Below are positions 28,484 through 37,296 of a stretch of DNA of 64,000 nt, piece after piece; the stretch's first letter is position 1; each line of letters starts with the position of its first letter. The notes beneath the pieces were generated by a model, which was given only the letters and a program-made list of their open reading frames with translations, was not told the origin of the DNA and made no database searches. Both the position numbers and the translations under genes were made by a program. Source of the DNA: Rhodococcus sp. 14-2470-1b (lineage in GTDB: Bacteria > Actinomycetota > Actinomycetes > Mycobacteriales > Mycobacteriaceae); contig NZ_NPFY01000025.1 in assembly GCF_002259415.1 (NCBI RefSeq), forward strand, positions 1-64,000. The letters are read 5' to 3'.

Positions 28484-29211
28484 CGCTGCACCTGGTTGCT
28501 TGAGGAGATGAATGGTGTGGTGGTCGGAAAGAAGCGGATGTCGCTGGGGGTGCGACGGTCCAGCGCCTTGGCGACACGCTCAGACATCACGGCGGGGACG
28601 ATGTCGCCGGCGTCGGTATGCAGCCCGGCCTCGCGGAGCATGCGGAACAACGTCTGCCGAAGCTTCTGCCGCGTCGACGGCTTGAGACCGTCGAGTTCGG
28701 GATGCCAAAGGCTCTTGCCGGTGATGAACCGGTCGATGTGGTCGGCGTCGAGCGTTGGTGTCATTAGAAGGAAACGCTCGCGCAGCACCTCTTCGGCGAA
28801 GTCACCGATCAGCGTGTAGCGGCGGCAGGCCGCAGTCCACATCAGATGGTGCTTCTCCGTCGGGCTGCCCGCCACAAGCAATTCAATCTCGTCGTCGCCG
28901 AGCGCCGCGAGCCGTTGAACGGTCTCGCGTGCGAGCCTGATCAGCGATGAGGTGGTGCGGGCCTGCAAGAGGTTGTCATCGACAACGCGGGTACGGGTCG
29001 CTTGCCAGTCCCCAGAGTCGAGGTACATCGCTGCGACGATCTCGCCCTCGCGGGCCAGGAGACCGCCACTGGTGAACGACAATGCATAGCGCGATTGCGT
29101 TTCGTCGGTCACGTGGTGCAATGCCTCTCTGCTTGGGCTGGCTATCCGCACCGCCAATTTAGCGTCAATCCTCCCATAGCCGTCCCGTCGGCTGTCAGCA
29201 CTAAGATTCAT
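28480..29211 (-). CDS. brxA: BREX protein BrxA (DUF1819)
   Basis: A 243-residue DUF1819 protein, the usual first structural gene of type I BREX. It contains LSFTSGGLLAREGEIVAAMY near residue 50 and the helical DNA-binding-like C-terminus (LWHPELDGLKPSTRQKLRQT, FRMLREAGL). The ATG at 29211 shares one base with the TAA stop of the giant helicase gene upstream (TAATG), so that helicase is built into the BREX transcript. BrxA homologues have been shown to bind DNA. Confidence 0.92.
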   Translation of the reverse strand: MNLSADSRRDGYGRIDAKLAVRIASPSREALHHVTDETQSRYALSFTSGGLLAREGEIVAAMYLDSGDWQATRTRVVDDNLLQARTTSSLIRLARETVQRLAALGDDEIELLVAGSPTEKHHLMWTAACRRYTLIGDFAEEVLRERFLLMTPTLDADHIDRFITGKSLWHPELDGLKPSTRQKLRQTLFRMLREAGLHTDAGDIVPAVMSERVAKALDRRTPSDIRFFPTTTPFISSSNQVQR

Positions 29212-32200
29212 TATGAGCCAGCTCGGTAGGTCTCATTGATCTTGATCAGCCGCCCGCGTTGGACGCCCAACTCGATCACCGCCTCCAACCGCTCCCGCGT
29301 GGGCCCGGTCAGGCGCTTCTGGTTGAACGTCTGCAACGTCTGACGCAGCAGGACGTCGTAATCGGGTTGCCCAGTACGAGCGCAGACCGACATCATGGCA
29401 TTGATTATCTCCTCGGGTGCCACGTCGGTGAGGGGCCGGTTCAAGTCGCTGGACGTCTTCCTGAACCCTCGCCAGGTTGCACGGTCGAGTTCCTTCGGCC
29501 ACACGAAGCTACCCAGCTCCTCCGACCGTTCGATGAGTGCCTCCGGTACGGACTGGAGCACGAAGTCACGTCGGGCTGCTGCGACACGGTCGAACCCGAA
29601 GCGTCGAGCCACGTTTCGAGCCAGCCTGTCGAGCGAAATCGGACCTTCGATTGACACCGTCTCCTGAACAGCCCGCATGATCGTGTTCTTCACGGCAGGC
29701 GAGTGCACTCGATCGAGATCGTCGCGAACGCCCAGCATCGAACTCGGTGCCTCGACGTAGGCGATCCCGCGTCCATGCCAGTCTCGTGGTTCCTCGAATG
29801 ACGCTGCAGGTTCCTCGACGGCTATACGAGCCACCAGCACCGGTTCTTCCGGTTCTGACACTCTGTCGGTATCTGGCTCGGGCTTGAGCCACCGCTCGGC
29901 GTCGGGTGCGAAATCGTCGGGCAGGATCAACGGCTCATCGGCGGTGACCGCCGCTGCGGCAATGGCCGCAGCTTGTGCTTCGGCGGCCGCGTCGATCTCG
30001 GCTTGCCGGGTTTCCATCCGCTCCTTCGCGGTCGAGACCGCGTCGCCGACCTGGGCGATGACGGCGTCCGGGTTGTCGATCCAGTCGGGCAGCCACACCC
30101 GCACCGACGAACCCCAATGCATCATCGATTCCAACAGCTGCGGCGTCAGGTCGCGGTCCGCCACCGTCGGACGCTGCGCCCACTGCGGACCGTCCAGCAA
30201 TATCGCGACCTGCCACTGCTCCGAACCTGGCTCACGCACAACCGCATCCAGTACGAAATCGGAGAGGCCGTAGTTTGCTTCGACCTCGTACCCGTGGTCG
30301 CGGAGCGACTGAACCAGTCCAGCTTGTATCTCGTCCGACACGGCCCGCGAGTGAGTTGGGGCTGCGTCGTCGTTGCGGGACGCCTGAGCCGCTTGTTCCA
30401 AATAACCACGTAAATGGGCGATTCCGACGGATCGTGTCCGCGAGAGGTCGATGTCCGTGGGCTCGAACGAGGTGTAGATGATCACCTTGCGCCGCGCACG
30501 GGTGATCGCCACATTCAGTCGTTTCTCGCCACCGGTCCGCGTCAACGGACCGAAGTTGAGTGGGAGCTTGGCATCGTCCGGCTTCTTCGAGAACGCTGCG
30601 CTGAACAGGATGACATCACGCTCGTCGCCCTGCACGTTCTCGAGGTTCTTGACGAAGATGCCGTCGTCGCGATCCTCGCGCAGCTGGTCGAAAATCAGCG
30701 GGTCACCCGACGCTTCGAGCAGGTCGCGTACCAGGGTTTGCTGTTGCGCGTTGAACGTGACGACGCCGATGCTCTGCGCTGCGAGATGCGCGTTCGACAA
30801 ACGACTACGGATCTCGGCGACGATCGCCTCGGCCTCGACAATATTGGTGCGCGGACGGTCTTTGGTCTCGCGATTGAAATGACCGTCGACGCGTCGCCAC
30901 TCGACTCCGGCGGTGTCGTCGCCACCTGGCGATGGAAGGCTCGCAAGCCGGCCCTCGTAGTACTTCTCGTTCGAGAATGCGATGAGCGACTCGTCCTGGC
31001 TACGGTAATGCCACGACAACCACAACCGCGGCACACCGGATTCCACTGCCTCAGTGAGGATGCTGTCGAGATCCTCGGGTATGACCTCGTCGTCCTCGGT
31101 GTAGTCGTCACCGTCGTTGGTGCTCACGACGCCGATGGCTGTCGGCGGCATCTGTTGGGAATCACCCACGATGACTGCCGATCGGCCGCGTCCCAACGCT
31201 CCGATGGCCTGGGGAACTGTCACCTGGGATGCCTCGTCGAACACCACGAGATCGAAAGTCACCGACCCCGGTGGGACGAACTGTGCGAGCGACGTGGGAC
31301 TGACGAAGAAACACGGTGTCGCTTCGAGAATGTAGGTCGAGTAGCGATTCATCAACTGTCGGAACGTGGTTCCGCCGCGTTTCGCATCGAGTGCGCGTCG
31401 GAGATGACCGACGTCGCCCGTCAGAGAACCAGCCTGGAAAGATCGTCGTTCGAGTAGCGCAGCCGGCAGCGCGCTGATCTGCTCGGACCGGCTCGCGGCC
31501 GAAGCGTCAGCGAAGTCGTCGATCTGGCCATCCTTGATAGCTCGATCGAACTGCGACAAGCCGTGTTTGCGGCGTCGCTCGCCCAGTGATGTCTGAGCGA
31601 CACCGCGCATGAACGCGATCTCGGCCTGGTTTGCTGGTATCGCGCCCGTCAACATTTCGCGGACCAGGTCATTCAGGCCCGCTGATCGGAGTGGGTTGAG
31701 AAATGCAGTCATTGTCGACCACTGGCGGATCGGTGCACTGCCATCCGTCCGAATCGCATCGAGCCACAGCTGTGAGTCGCGTTGCCAAGCGGTGAGCCAG
31801 TGTGTGTTGTTTCGCCAGCGGTCGATCTCGGCCTCGCTCGACCCCAGGATCTGACGCCAGCTGCGCCATCCGTGGGCTACGCCTTCCAGCGTGTCGAGGT
31901 CGTGTGGCGTCAGGGGTCCGGCAGCGGCGAGTAGCTGCCAGAGCTGCCCCTGCGTCCGTGCGAACATCGCGGTCTGTTCGATGTAATCGAATTGCACCTG
32001 AAGCTGCTGGGCAGCATCGGGACTGAACGGATTCCATGTCTGCGGCGCGTAGTGCACTAACAGTTGCCGCATGTGTTGGACGGTCTGCGACGTGAGCTGG
32101 CGTGCACTGGGAATCGACCTGAGGAGTGGGAGTGCAGCTTCTGGATCGAGCTGCACGCCGGGCAGTAGGGCAGGTGCCACGTCCCGCGCAAATTGTTCTA

Positions 32201-35200
32201 CCCGCTTCTTCTTGCCGAAGAAGCCCTTCGTTGCTTCTTCGGCGGCAAGCGCGAGCGTGTCGGCGTCGCCATGTTCGACGAAACTGGGTGTGAAGACCGA
32301 CGTCAGCGGGCCGCATTGCTGCTGAAGTAGGGCGATCTCGCCGAAGAGTGCCTGCTTCGACGTTGACCATTGAGCGGACTGAGCCAGGGGCAACACGTCG
32401 ACCGACGGGATCGCACGGCCGATCTGACGCCGCGCCTGGGGAAGAAGTTGTTCGATCGATCCTGGTGCCTGCACCTTCTCGACGACCGATCGAACCGCGG
32501 GGCTGCGGAGAACGGCGTCCAGCGCGGCAGCCAGCTGTGCTGCGACCGCGCGAAAGTTGTCGTCGGTGGCTTGGGCGTCGATGATTCCGGCGATCGACCA
32601 CGGGTTCTCCGTACTTATCGAAATCGACCGTGCAGCCCGTTCGAACTGCTGCAGGGCGCTGGTGATCTCACCTACCGGCGCCGACGGATCGGCGACGAAC
32701 GTCGCGGGGATCGTCGCGACCGGTCCGTCGCCGAGACCAAGAATCGTGTCGTACGCGGTCCACAACGAATGGTCGACGCCGTTCTTCTCGTGAATCTTCG
32801 TCGGATAGTCCTCGAGCGGTACGTGGCGTGACCGAACATCGGCAAGCTTGGCCGCCCAAGACCGGTTGTTGTAGCTGGTCGAGTGTTCTATTGCACGCTT
32901 GAGCTGATCGCGGATCGCGTTGGCGCTCTGATTCTTCCCATGCAGGTCGAGCGTGAACCTCGTCAGCCCTACTTTGTCGAGCCGTTTCTTCACGACGTCG
33001 AGTGCGGCCTGCTTCTCGGCAACGAACAGCACCGACTTGCCCTGTGAGAGGGTGTGCGCGATGAGGTTGGTGATCGTTTGAGATTTGCCCGTCCCGGGTG
33101 GGCCTTCCAGAACGAACGTGTGGCCGTCGGCAGCCAGGGCGACGGCACGGAGCTGGGAGCCGTCTGCGGGGATGGGAACGGGGACATCGAGCTCGTGCAC
33201 CGGTACGGATTCGATATCGGAGCCGTCGGGTCGTCGTGCATCGCGGAACGACTCGCCCGCGCTGTGCGTCAGGTGGCGGACGATGGGGCTCTGCTCCAGG
33301 ATGTCCCAGTGGTCGGTGAGGTCCTTCCACATTCCGAACGTGCCGAACTGGCAAATGGCTACCGACGCGGTCTCGTCGATCCGGAAGTCCAGGTTGTGCT
33401 CGACGAGCGCGGACCGGATGCCCTTGAGCGCCTCGTCGATGTCGATTCCGTGCTCATCGAGTGGCGGGTTCTCCAAGGCGGGGATCGACGCATTGTGTTT
33501 GAGGCGAAGCCACTCCACCAGGCAGTAGTTGGGTGTCGAGACTCCCGCGGTGTCGACCTTCAACTTGAACTGGCTTCGACCCGTACCGCCCACCACCTTC
33601 ACCGGAAGCAGGAACAGGGGAGCGCGAGCGTCTTTGCCGCTGCTGATGGTGTGGATCAGCCCGCCGAACGTCAAGTACAGGTTGGCGTTACCGGTCTCCT
33701 CGAACATCGTGTGTGCAGTGCGCTGAAGATGCTTGAGCCGTGCTGCGTAGGTGTCCTGGGTGACGACGGCGTGGATGCGCTTCCGGTCGCGTAGGTAGTC
33801 GAGGATGGTGGCGTCGTCGACGTCCTGTGCTCGCCTTGCGCCTTGGAGTGCGTGGATGGAACTGAGTTCGTCGTGGGCGATGAGCTCGATGTCGGTACCG
33901 GAGTGGACGAGGTCGTCGAGCAGCGCAAGGCCGGAGTTGGGTACGTGCAGGTCGATGACCTCGCGCATCGGCTTGAGGTTGAGAAGTCGATTTCGGGTAC
34001 TGAGGTCCAACAATGAGCGCTTCCATTTTTGAACGCGTGGGGGAGCGGTGTCGGTGCTGTCGAGGACCAGGTCCGAGGAGTCCTGCGCATCGAGTAACTC
34101 GGTGGGAAGGTCCAGGTCAGCGTTGACCGGTATCGGCGAACTGATTTCAGCCTTGACGGCTTCTACTTCATCCAGGCTGGGAAGCGGCCGGATACCGTCC
34201 TTGCGCGCCGACGAGATCGCGACAACGCCACGGAGCGCGCCGTGATCACTGAAGTGCCGACGTGCATCTGCCACAGCCTGTTTGAACGTGCCTGCCTCGG
34301 TGGTGTCGTAATACTTCGCTTCGACCGGAACGACGCGGCCGGACTCCACCAGATTGATCAATGCGTTCGACTCGGTAATGGTCGAGTGTGCGAGCTGACT
34401 TTCTTCACGCATGAAACCGGCGAATGCGTGACCGTTGATCAGCCAGATCACCGGACGGATGCCGACGGCTTCGAGACACGCCGCATAGGTGACGGCGAGG
34501 TCGATGCAGGTGCCGAACCGTTCGTCGAGCACCTGCGCGGTGGTCCGGATCTTCTGTCCGGTGTGCTCGAAGGATGCCGGTGGATCGATGTAGCGGATCT
34601 GTTGGTGGCGCAACGACTCGTAAATGCCTGCCGCGATCTGGGCAGCCCGTTCGGGGCCTTTCTGGTAGCCGCCGAGGGATGGATCGCCGGTCGCCGAGCC
34701 GAGAAAATCGGATGCCGCGTCGAGGACGGAATTGACTGCGCGGGTATTGGGTTGGACGAAGGCAGCGAGGGAGTCGAAGAAGACCGGGGCGTTGAACCAC
34801 TCATTGTGTGCCAGCACGCGAATCGGGGCATTGAGGTGGATGTCCTCGCCCCACAATCGAGACACAGTGACGGCGATCGTCGCGGGATGGCTTTCGTTCA
34901 GCTCGCGAAGGTGTGGAATCGGCGGAACGATCGACGAGTAGTTGGACCAGACGACGTTCTCGCCGACGCGAAGCACGCCGTCGTGGACGTCGACTCGCTC
35001 TGGCGACAGTTGCTCACCGGCGCCGAACAGTTGGACGGACACCTTTACATCGACCACCTCTGCGTCGGAGAGGTTGACTACCTCGACGCTGGTGATCAAC
35101 GGGACCCCGTTGTGGACGAGCGCGAGATTGACAGCGGGATGAGCATGGACCTCGATCGACAAGCCGTCGACCACCGTGTGAAACGGGTTGTGCTCCTGGC

Positions 35201-35213
35201 CGAGATCCTGCAT
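29211..35213 (-). CDS. Hhe-like DUF4011-helicase-Vsr giant protein with transglutaminase-like and DUF3320 domains
   Basis: A 2000-residue multidomain protein. In order: a beta-rich N-terminus; a transglutaminase-like segment (about 235-265, TCIDLAVTYAACLEAVGIRP, GHAFAGF); DUF4011 (about 394-422, KRSLLDLSTRNRLLNLKPM); an SF1 helicase with Walker A GPPGTGKSQTITNL near 704, Walker B VVFDEASQ near 1325 and VQGDERDV near 1524 plus LNVAITRARRKVII; a Vsr/REase-like segment (about 1630-1710); and a DUF3320 C-terminus (about 1840-1990). This architecture matches the single-protein antiphage system Hhe (DUF4011-helicase-Vsr). Here it heads the BREX operon, its stop overlapping the brxA start. It is a paralogue in broad design of the protein encoded at 2824-7728, which lacks recognisable DUF4011. 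Confidence 0.88.
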   Translation of the reverse strand: MQDLGQEHNPFHTVVDGLSIEVHAHPAVNLALVHNGVPLITSVEVVNLSDAEVVDVKVSVQLFGAGEQLSPERVDVHDGVLRVGENVVWSNYSSIVPPIPHLRELNESHPATIAVTVSRLWGEDIHLNAPIRVLAHNEWFNAPVFFDSLAAFVQPNTRAVNSVLDAASDFLGSATGDPSLGGYQKGPERAAQIAAGIYESLRHQQIRYIDPPASFEHTGQKIRTTAQVLDERFGTCIDLAVTYAACLEAVGIRPVIWLINGHAFAGFMREESQLAHSTITESNALINLVESGRVVPVEAKYYDTTEAGTFKQAVADARRHFSDHGALRGVVAISSARKDGIRPLPSLDEVEAVKAEISSPIPVNADLDLPTELLDAQDSSDLVLDSTDTAPPRVQKWKRSLLDLSTRNRLLNLKPMREVIDLHVPNSGLALLDDLVHSGTDIELIAHDELSSIHALQGARRAQDVDDATILDYLRDRKRIHAVVTQDTYAARLKHLQRTAHTMFEETGNANLYLTFGGLIHTISSGKDARAPLFLLPVKVVGGTGRSQFKLKVDTAGVSTPNYCLVEWLRLKHNASIPALENPPLDEHGIDIDEALKGIRSALVEHNLDFRIDETASVAICQFGTFGMWKDLTDHWDILEQSPIVRHLTHSAGESFRDARRPDGSDIESVPVHELDVPVPIPADGSQLRAVALAADGHTFVLEGPPGTGKSQTITNLIAHTLSQGKSVLFVAEKQAALDVVKKRLDKVGLTRFTLDLHGKNQSANAIRDQLKRAIEHSTSYNNRSWAAKLADVRSRHVPLEDYPTKIHEKNGVDHSLWTAYDTILGLGDGPVATIPATFVADPSAPVGEITSALQQFERAARSISISTENPWSIAGIIDAQATDDNFRAVAAQLAAALDAVLRSPAVRSVVEKVQAPGSIEQLLPQARRQIGRAIPSVDVLPLAQSAQWSTSKQALFGEIALLQQQCGPLTSVFTPSFVEHGDADTLALAAEEATKGFFGKKKRVEQFARDVAPALLPGVQLDPEAALPLLRSIPSARQLTSQTVQHMRQLLVHYAPQTWNPFSPDAAQQLQVQFDYIEQTAMFARTQGQLWQLLAAAGPLTPHDLDTLEGVAHGWRSWRQILGSSEAEIDRWRNNTHWLTAWQRDSQLWLDAIRTDGSAPIRQWSTMTAFLNPLRSAGLNDLVREMLTGAIPANQAEIAFMRGVAQTSLGERRRKHGLSQFDRAIKDGQIDDFADASAASRSEQISALPAALLERRSFQAGSLTGDVGHLRRALDAKRGGTTFRQLMNRYSTYILEATPCFFVSPTSLAQFVPPGSVTFDLVVFDEASQVTVPQAIGALGRGRSAVIVGDSQQMPPTAIGVVSTNDGDDYTEDDEVIPEDLDSILTEAVESGVPRLWLSWHYRSQDESLIAFSNEKYYEGRLASLPSPGGDDTAGVEWRRVDGHFNRETKDRPRTNIVEAEAIVAEIRSRLSNAHLAAQSIGVVTFNAQQQTLVRDLLEASGDPLIFDQLREDRDDGIFVKNLENVQGDERDVILFSAAFSKKPDDAKLPLNFGPLTRTGGEKRLNVAITRARRKVIIYTSFEPTDIDLSRTRSVGIAHLRGYLEQAAQASRNDDAAPTHSRAVSDEIQAGLVQSLRDHGYEVEANYGLSDFVLDAVVREPGSEQWQVAILLDGPQWAQRPTVADRDLTPQLLESMMHWGSSVRVWLPDWIDNPDAVIAQVGDAVSTAKERMETRQAEIDAAAEAQAAAIAAAAVTADEPLILPDDFAPDAERWLKPEPDTDRVSEPEEPVLVARIAVEEPAASFEEPRDWHGRGIAYVEAPSSMLGVRDDLDRVHSPAVKNTIMRAVQETVSIEGPISLDRLARNVARRFGFDRVAAARRDFVLQSVPEALIERSEELGSFVWPKELDRATWRGFRKTSSDLNRPLTDVAPEEIINAMMSVCARTGQPDYDVLLRQTLQTFNQKRLTGPTRERLEAVIELGVQRGRLIKINETYRAGS

Positions 35214-35368
35214 CTGTCCTCCGAACTCCGTCGTTCATCGCCTTGTCGATGGTCGCGGTAGTGCCGCCAACCTTCATACGTTAGAGGGATCCACCGACAG
35301 AACGCTGGGACGAACGGTATCGGACATAAGGGGTCCGTGCTTACCGATGCTAAGAGTGTTGGCGTTGG

Positions 35369-35386
35369 TTCATTTGGGTGAATGAT
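35369..35386. promoter_or_regulatory. Inverted repeat related to the 2614 palindrome, candidate operator
   Basis: TTCATTTGGGTGAATGAT has 5-base arms TCATT/AATGA and shares 14 of 18 bases with the perfect palindrome at 2614-2631. It sits 156 bases upstream of the Hhe/BREX operon and 88 bases upstream of the divergent HIRAN gene, inside their only shared intergenic region. A common repressor for the two helicase loci is the simplest reading, but two sites are few. Confidence 0.45.
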
Positions 35387-35473
35387 GCCGGCCGGGGTCG
35401 GAAGTAATTCGATGCCGCACTGGTCGAGTTGTCGGTTAACGTCGTAGTCGTTCGGTGAGATGAGGGGAATCTG

Positions 35474-36625
35474 ATGGCGAACAGCGGTGGACAGTGGCGG
35501 CCCTACCCGCTGTGGGGTGGCCGAGGCGACTGGTGCAACGAGGAAGTCGTCGGCGTTCATGCATATGTCGACGCGATCCGAGCGACCTTGGGTTCGGACT
35601 TCGATCCTTCGGGTTCCACTGTCCGACGCACTCTCGAGTTGATTCCCGAGCCCGACAATCCGCACGATCGCTACGCGGTGTCGGTGCGAGCATCGAACTA
35701 CCTCATCGGCTATCTCGCAAGGGAGCGCGCGATCCTGTTCCACAACCGGTTGATGGATCTCATCAACCGGGGACTCATCCCGACGGTGCCTGCCTCGATT
35801 CGCGCCTACGACCAGAACCGCTGGGACGACCGACCGGGTGTTCCCCTCGACTTGGCCATCAATATCGACGTTCAGCTCAGCGAGCCACACCTCATACTTC
35901 CAGGCAACGAACCTCCCAGCGTCCCGTACACGATGCTGCCACACGGATACTCGGTCCAGGTGACGAAAGTGGACGACCACTTCGATGTGCTCCGGCACTT
36001 CGTCGAGCCGGAAGGCGAGCTCGAACTACTCGTCACGCTGCACGAGATCGATGTCAGCACGGCCAAGACCGAGAAGAAGGTTGTCGAGGTGCGGGTCGAG
36101 GACCACCGAATCGGCCAATTGACTCCGCAGACGAGCGCAAAGTTTCTACCTGCTGTCCGACACCTGCAGAGTCGGGGACTGGTAACGGTAGGTCGTGGCT
36201 GGTTCAAGGGTTCGTCCGTTTCAGCGCAAGTGTCGCTGATGGCCGCGAAAGCCCACGAGCTGCCGGACGATTTCCTGACGGGGGATCCGAGGACAGTGAT
36301 TCCGTTGAATCGCGCGCGGCGCACGCCGGTCGCCGATGGACTGTCTGTTGCCTCAGCTGAAACAACGGCGAGTAGCACATTCGTTATCGAATTGGTCACC
36401 TCGCAACCCCTGACGCCCTGGCAGCAGAAAGAAGCGTTAAAGCTTCTTCGTTCTGCAGCATCGGCGGTGGGCGAGTCCATCAACGAGCCCATGGTCACGG
36501 ACAGCACGATACGTGCGGTAGTGCTCCACGAGCACGCTGAGATGATCGCGAATGCAATTGCAGGAATCGAGGACTCGGACTTCTCATTAGCGAACGAATA
36601 TCGCACATCCGTGGCGCACCGGTGA
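35474..36625 (+). CDS. HIRAN-domain protein, 383 aa
   Basis: The first 110 residues (EEVVGVHAYVDAIRATLG, LIPEPDNPHDRYAVSVRASN, IGYLARERA) match the HIRAN domain, which binds 3' DNA ends or stalled-fork DNA in HLTF/Rad5 relatives. The rest contains a repeated beta-rich element (VTKVDDHFDVLRHFVEPEGE then RVEDHRIGQLTPQTSAKFLP) that may be a second HIRAN-like copy. There is no helicase or nuclease motif. The ATG at 35474 follows GAGGGGA. It is divergent from the Hhe/BREX operon, suggesting an accessory role in recognising phage DNA ends (inference). Confidence 0.7.
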   Translation: MANSGGQWRPYPLWGGRGDWCNEEVVGVHAYVDAIRATLGSDFDPSGSTVRRTLELIPEPDNPHDRYAVSVRASNYLIGYLARERAILFHNRLMDLINRGLIPTVPASIRAYDQNRWDDRPGVPLDLAINIDVQLSEPHLILPGNEPPSVPYTMLPHGYSVQVTKVDDHFDVLRHFVEPEGELELLVTLHEIDVSTAKTEKKVVEVRVEDHRIGQLTPQTSAKFLPAVRHLQSRGLVTVGRGWFKGSSVSAQVSLMAAKAHELPDDFLTGDPRTVIPLNRARRTPVADGLSVASAETTASSTFVIELVTSQPLTPWQQKEALKLLRSAASAVGESINEPMVTDSTIRAVVLHEHAEMIANAIAGIEDSDFSLANEYRTSVAHR

Positions 36626-36671
36626 TTGTCGGTGTGCCTTGGCCGTTGGAGTAGCTGAACAGGAGGGCAGG

Positions 36672-37163
36672 ATGGGAACCGCACGCGACAGCAGTAGACC
36701 GCCTTCCGTCAACGAGATGTTCCGCAACTGCATGGAGAGCGAAGGATGGGAGATACTCGAGGGCAGCAGGTCCCGAGGGTATCGGTGTTCGCGCGGTGAT
36801 GAGGTGCTGCATTTCTTCGCGTTAGGGAAGTGGCAACTATTGCAGTCGGAAATCGACTCGCTCTACGGCCGGGTCCTCCGCGCAGTCACCCGCGGTGTCG
36901 AAGCTGATCAGCTCGTCATTGTGTTGCCGGAGTCTGCTCGCGAGTACGCACCCCAGGTCGGCGCAGAGTTGAGGCAGGCGCTCGGGATCGAGATCGCGAT
37001 TCTGCGGGAGTCGGGACGAATCGAATGGATCGACGGTGGTGGCTTACGCTGGTTCAGTGCGGTCAATCTGGATGCGCTACAACAAGTCGGCGTGAGTGTG
37101 AAAGATGGAGCCGCCAGACGACTCGGCGCAATTTTCAGGCGGGGGTACTCCAAGGATTCGTAG
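36672..37163 (+). CDS. Hypothetical protein, 163 aa
   Basis: I do not recognise this protein. A clear AGGAGG at 36661-36666 selects the ATG at 36672 over an in-frame ATG at 36639. The sequence is an alpha/beta mix: EMFRNCMESEGWEILEGSRSR, then DQLVIVLPESAREYAPQVGA and IEIAILRESGRIEWIDGG. The hydrophobic strands and the end GAIFRRGYSKDS suggest a small Rossmann-like or nuclease-like fold without visible catalytic motifs. It follows the HIRAN gene by 46 bases and is probably cotranscribed with it. Confidence 0.6.
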   Translation: MGTARDSSRPPSVNEMFRNCMESEGWEILEGSRSRGYRCSRGDEVLHFFALGKWQLLQSEIDSLYGRVLRAVTRGVEADQLVIVLPESAREYAPQVGAELRQALGIEIAILRESGRIEWIDGGGLRWFSAVNLDALQQVGVSVKDGAARRLGAIFRRGYSKDS

Positions 37164-37296
37164 CCCGGACGTGGCCGAGTTGTCCGCGCAAAGCGCACGA
37201 TCATGGGTGTTCACCCACCGAACCTGGCGCATCGCTTATCGGTTGACGAACAGATCCCGGGTTGTTGTGCGGGCTCGGCGAGGTGAACCTGAACAA

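Noticed and set aside
30414-31457. 347-codon plus-strand frame opposite the Hhe-like gene (and 33054-33794, 34242-35261)
   Set aside because: Shadow of a 2000-residue gene with clear helicase motifs.
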